Shown one piece after another: positions 6,324 through 8,614 of a DNA stretch of 8,614 nt. Source of the stretch: Chloroflexota bacterium (GTDB taxonomy: Bacteria; Chloroflexota; Limnocylindria; QHBO01); the NCBI GenBank assembly GCA_005882055.1, contig VBGQ01000001.1, positions 1 to 8,614 of the forward strand. The letters run 5' to 3'. Positions within the stretch are counted from its first letter, which is position 1, and each line of letters opens with the position of its first letter. Below the pieces are notes generated by a model. It was not told the DNA's origin. It saw nothing but the letters and a program-made list of their open reading frames with translations, and did not search any database. The position numbers and the translations under genes were made by a program.

Positions 6324-7790
6324 AGCGCGCTGGGCACCGACTTCCCGATCGTGGCTGTCGATCAGCTCGATCTGGATGCGTCGCATGGCTCACTGCTGGC
6401 CGGCACGCACGGCCGCGGCGCCTTCCGGATCACGAACAACCAAGTCGTTCCGGCGTTGGTGGTGTCCAAGGTGGACGCCGGGGTGCCGGTGGGACCGAGC
6501 AGCAACCTGGACTACACCATCACCCTGCGCAACATCGGCACCGCCGATGCCACGGGCGTGACGGTGACCGACCCGGTGCCGGCCAACACGACCTTCGTGT
6601 CGGCGGGCGAGGGCGGTGCACTGGTCGCAGGCAAGGTCCGCTGGACCGGCCAAACGGTGCCCACGGGCGGCAGCATCGACCTGCATTTCAGGGTCAGCAT
6701 CGCCTCGGCCCTGAAGAAGAAGATCTTCTCGATCACCAACGACGGAATCACCGTCACCTCCGCTGAAGGGCCCGGGACGACCGGTAGCCCGACCACAACG
6801 AACATCGCCCCGCCCTACGCGGTGAGCCTGACGCCTGCTGCGCAGGACCAGCAGAACCGCAACGGCACCAGCGTCACCTATCCACTGCACCTGCAGAACC
6901 TGGGCTTCAACACCGACAGCTACAGCATCTCGACGTCGGGCGGGACCTTCCCGACCCAGCTGTTCCAGGCTGACTGCACGACGCCGCTTGGCGCGACGGT
7001 CGGCCCGCTCACGGCGGGCGCCACGGCCGACTTCTGCGTGGGCGTCGACATCCCCAACAACGCCGCTGACAACTTCGTCGACACCACCACGGTGACGGCG
7101 ACCTCGGTGGCCAGTTCTACAGTCACGGCCTCGGCCACGGTGAGCACCACTGCGGCTTCGGCGACGACCCTGCTGGTCGACGAGGACGGCAACGCCCCCG
7201 ACGTCCAGTCCTACTACTCGGCCGCGCTGACCGGCGCGAGCGTCGAGTTCAACACCTGGGATCTCGAGAAGCATCGAACCCTGCCGGCGGACTTCCTGGC
7301 CGCGTACAAGAACGTGGTCTGGTTCACCGGCAACTCGTATCCCGGACCGATCACCCCGTACGAGGGTGAGCTCGCCACCTTCCTGGACGCTGGTGGACGG
7401 CTGCTCATGAGTGGGCAGGACATCCTGGACCAGCAAGCCGGACAGACCGCGTTCGTTCATGACTACCTGCACATCGACTGGGATGGCAGTGAGACGCAGA
7501 ACGACAAGGCCACGGCTGCGGTCCACGGCGTGACGGGCAATCCAGTGACCGATGGGATCGGCGCGATCCCGCTCGACCACGGCATCCTTGGAGCTGCGTT
7601 CGAGGACCAGGTCACACCCATCGCTCCGGCCACCGGCGCCTTCACCGACGACACGAACGCGACCGATGGCCTGAATGTCGATACCGGCACCTACAAGGTC
7701 ATCTTCGTCGCCTTCCCGCTGGAGGCGTACGGAACGGCGGCCGACAAGGCCACCTTCATGACCAAGGCGTTCGCGTACTTCGGTCCGTAG
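4956..7790 (+). pseudogene. Secreted propeller protein, C-terminal fragment: remaining blades, DUF11-like and Ig-like modules, amidotransferase-like domain
   Basis: This frame is the continuation of the gene that starts at 3955. Sensible coding extends back to about 4905, and the GTG at 4956 has no ribosome site, so it is not a true start. The propeller runs to about 6435 and closes with GTHGRGAFRI. A DUF11-like module follows (6456-6800), with SNLDYTITLRNIGTADATGV and VTDPVPANTTF, the typical 'TITV.N.G...A.gV.vtD.lP' pattern. A second Ig-like module (about 6807-7160) begins AVSLTPAAQDQQNRNG. The last part (7164-7790) starts LLVDEDGN and contains VVWFTGNSY and FLDAGGRLLMSGQDI, a fold resembling class I glutamine-amidotransferase/ThuA-like domains. 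No nucleophile Cys stands at the expected elbow, so it is probably non-catalytic. No C-terminal membrane anchor or sortase signal is seen. Cysteine pairs (DYCGQQCF; TTGC...RTCA) suit an extracellular protein. Confidence 0.8.
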
Positions 7791-7817
7791 TCGCGGACTA
7801 TTAGTCGATCAACCCTC

Positions 7818-7849
7818 GAGGAGGGGCGGGCTCAGGCCCGCCCCTCCTC
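7818..7849. terminator. Bidirectional hairpin between convergent genes
   Basis: GAGGAGGGGCGGGC (7818-7831) and GCCCGCCCCTCCTC (7836-7849) form a perfect 14-bp stem with a four-base TCAG loop. The hairpin sits 27 bp after the propeller-gene stop and overlaps the last codons of the minus-strand cinA gene. No T-run follows on either strand, so it may stop RNA polymerase only partly or act as a 3' end stabiliser for both messages. Confidence 0.75.
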
Positions 7850-8614
7850 CGTCGTCTCGGCCGCGGCGCGTCGCACCAGGTCCAGGGCCGCGAACCCCGC
7901 GCGCCGCAGGCGCTGCTGGCCCGACCCGTGGATCCGCACCTCGCGGTCCTCGAACCCGATCCCCGGCGCATCGAGGCTGACACGCACCCGGCTCCGGCCG
8001 AGCGCCGCCGGCGATGCCAGCCGCGCGACGAGAATGCCGTCCGCCACCCGGCCGCTCGACCTCCACCCGCCTTCGACGAGCAGCGTTCCACCCATGAAGC
8101 GAGACTCCTCTTCGGCAGGCTCGTGAGCAGCCAGGATCGCCAGCAGGGCGCCATCGGTCCCGGACTCCAGGCTGGCCAGCGTCGCCACACCGGCGCGGTA
8201 CAGCGCCGCCAGCGCCACGCCGGGGAGCGTCTGCGCATCGGTCCCGTACACCTCGTCGCCGAGGACTGTGAGCGCGCGTCGTACCGGCTCCTGGAGGCGC
8301 GCCTCGTCCAGCCACGTGCTGAAACGCACGTGGACGCCGTCGTCTCGGGCATAGATGCCCGCCTCGATCCCGTCACCCGGCAGCTCCAGGAGGTCGCCGA
8401 GCCGCTGGGCGACCGCTGACTCGCCCACGCCAAAGGTCTTCACCGTGCGCACGGCGAGCGGTTGGAGCCCTCCCATCCGCTCTAGTCGGGGGATGACCTG
8501 TTCGCGCCACATCCGCTGCATCTCGGCGGGAACACCTGGCATCAGCGCCACGACGCGCCCGTCGCGCTCAGCCCACCATCCGGGCGCGGAGCCGATGGGA
8601 TTCTCGAGCGGCTG
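7832..8614 (-). CDS. cinA: CinA-like protein with a degenerate C-terminal amidohydrolase domain, 5' end outside the window
   Basis: The frame is open to the right edge, giving 260 visible residues; the GTG at 8551 is internal. The first visible residues contain NPIGSAPGWW and, after a short gap, MPGVPAEMQRMW. These match the end of the molybdopterin-binding-like domain of CinA ('NP.GtAPG' and 'lPGVPsEM..mw'). VKTFGVGESAVAQRLGDLL is the conserved linker strand and helix, and YARDDGVHVRFS follows. CinA proteins combine an ADP-ribose pyrophosphatase-type domain with a nicotinamide-nucleotide amidohydrolase domain in pyridine nucleotide salvage. Here the C-terminal half is weak: ESGTDG (8150-8167) replaces ESCTGG, MGGTLLV replaces the GGVVAY strand, and the 'TGIAGPGG' motif is missing. 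The last domain is probably altered or inactive. The stop codon lies in the loop of the 14-bp hairpin. N-terminal half call very sure. Confidence 0.9.
   Translation of the reverse strand, partial: QPLENPIGSAPGWWAERDGRVVALMPGVPAEMQRMWREQVIPRLERMGGLQPLAVRTVKTFGVGESAVAQRLGDLLELPGDGIEAGIYARDDGVHVRFSTWLDEARLQEPVRRALTVLGDEVYGTDAQTLPGVALAALYRAGVATLASLESGTDGALLAILAAHEPAEEESRFMGGTLLVEGGWRSSGRVADGILVARLASPAALGRSRVRVSLDAPGIGFEDREVRIHGSGQQRLRRAGFAALDLVRRAAAETTEEGRA

Noticed and set aside
6390..7580. Minus-strand open frame of 396 codons
   Set aside because: Long, but antisense to well-defined DUF11-like, Ig-like and amidotransferase-like coding; the composition is Arg/Val/Gly-rich and no domain is recognisable.
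7801..8433. Alternative minus-strand frames opposite and beside the cinA frame
   Set aside because: They are Arg-rich shadows; only the frame ending at 7832 carries the CinA motifs PGVPAEM and FGVGES.

Overview
This is a GC-rich, gene-dense window. The Pro-Thr-Ser linker on the lipoprotein, the luciferase-like (LLM) oxidoreductase of an F420-type family, the GTG starts and the sortilin-like propeller protein together suggest a soil or freshwater Chloroflexota lineage (Limnocylindria-like) or, less likely, an actinobacterium. That placement is inferred from style only; there is no rRNA or other marker gene here. I see no tRNA, CRISPR array, insertion sequence or prophage gene.

Left block (1-2149, + strand): three tightly spaced genes form one apparent operon. 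They are the 3' end of an LLM-class oxidoreductase, a small VOC-fold protein and a complete dihydropyrimidinase/hydantoinase. The layout fits reductive pyrimidine or hydantoin catabolism, with the ring-opening hydrolase as the best-supported member. The partner amidohydrolase is not in view.

Middle block (2227-3726, + strand): a lipoprotein of unknown function with a clear lipobox and a Pro/Thr/Ser linker is followed 9 bp later by a divergent diacylglycerol-kinase-like protein. The next 228 bp (3727-3954) are non-coding and hold several hairpins and one weak promoter candidate.

Right-centre (3955-7790, + strand): a very large secreted protein has a signal peptide, a multi-bladed Asp-box (BNR/sortilin-like) propeller, two Ig-like modules (the first DUF11-like) and a C-terminal glutamine-amidotransferase-like fold. 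Its reading frame is broken near 4904. The spacing of the repeated blade strands shows that most of one propeller blade is probably missing at the same point, so the lesion looks like a deletion or assembly collapse of 3n+1 bases rather than only a single lost base. As read here the gene is split into a 393-residue N-terminal piece and a long C-terminal piece.

Right edge (7832-8614, - strand): the convergent gene is the 3' part of a cinA-like gene whose C-terminal amidohydrolase domain is degenerate. The two convergent genes share a perfect 14-bp GC-rich hairpin (7818-7849), and its loop holds the cinA stop codon.

No clearly new biological system is evident. The points most worth a second look are the broken propeller gene, the degenerate CinA, the divergent lipid-kinase-like protein and the VOC gene inside the hydantoinase operon.
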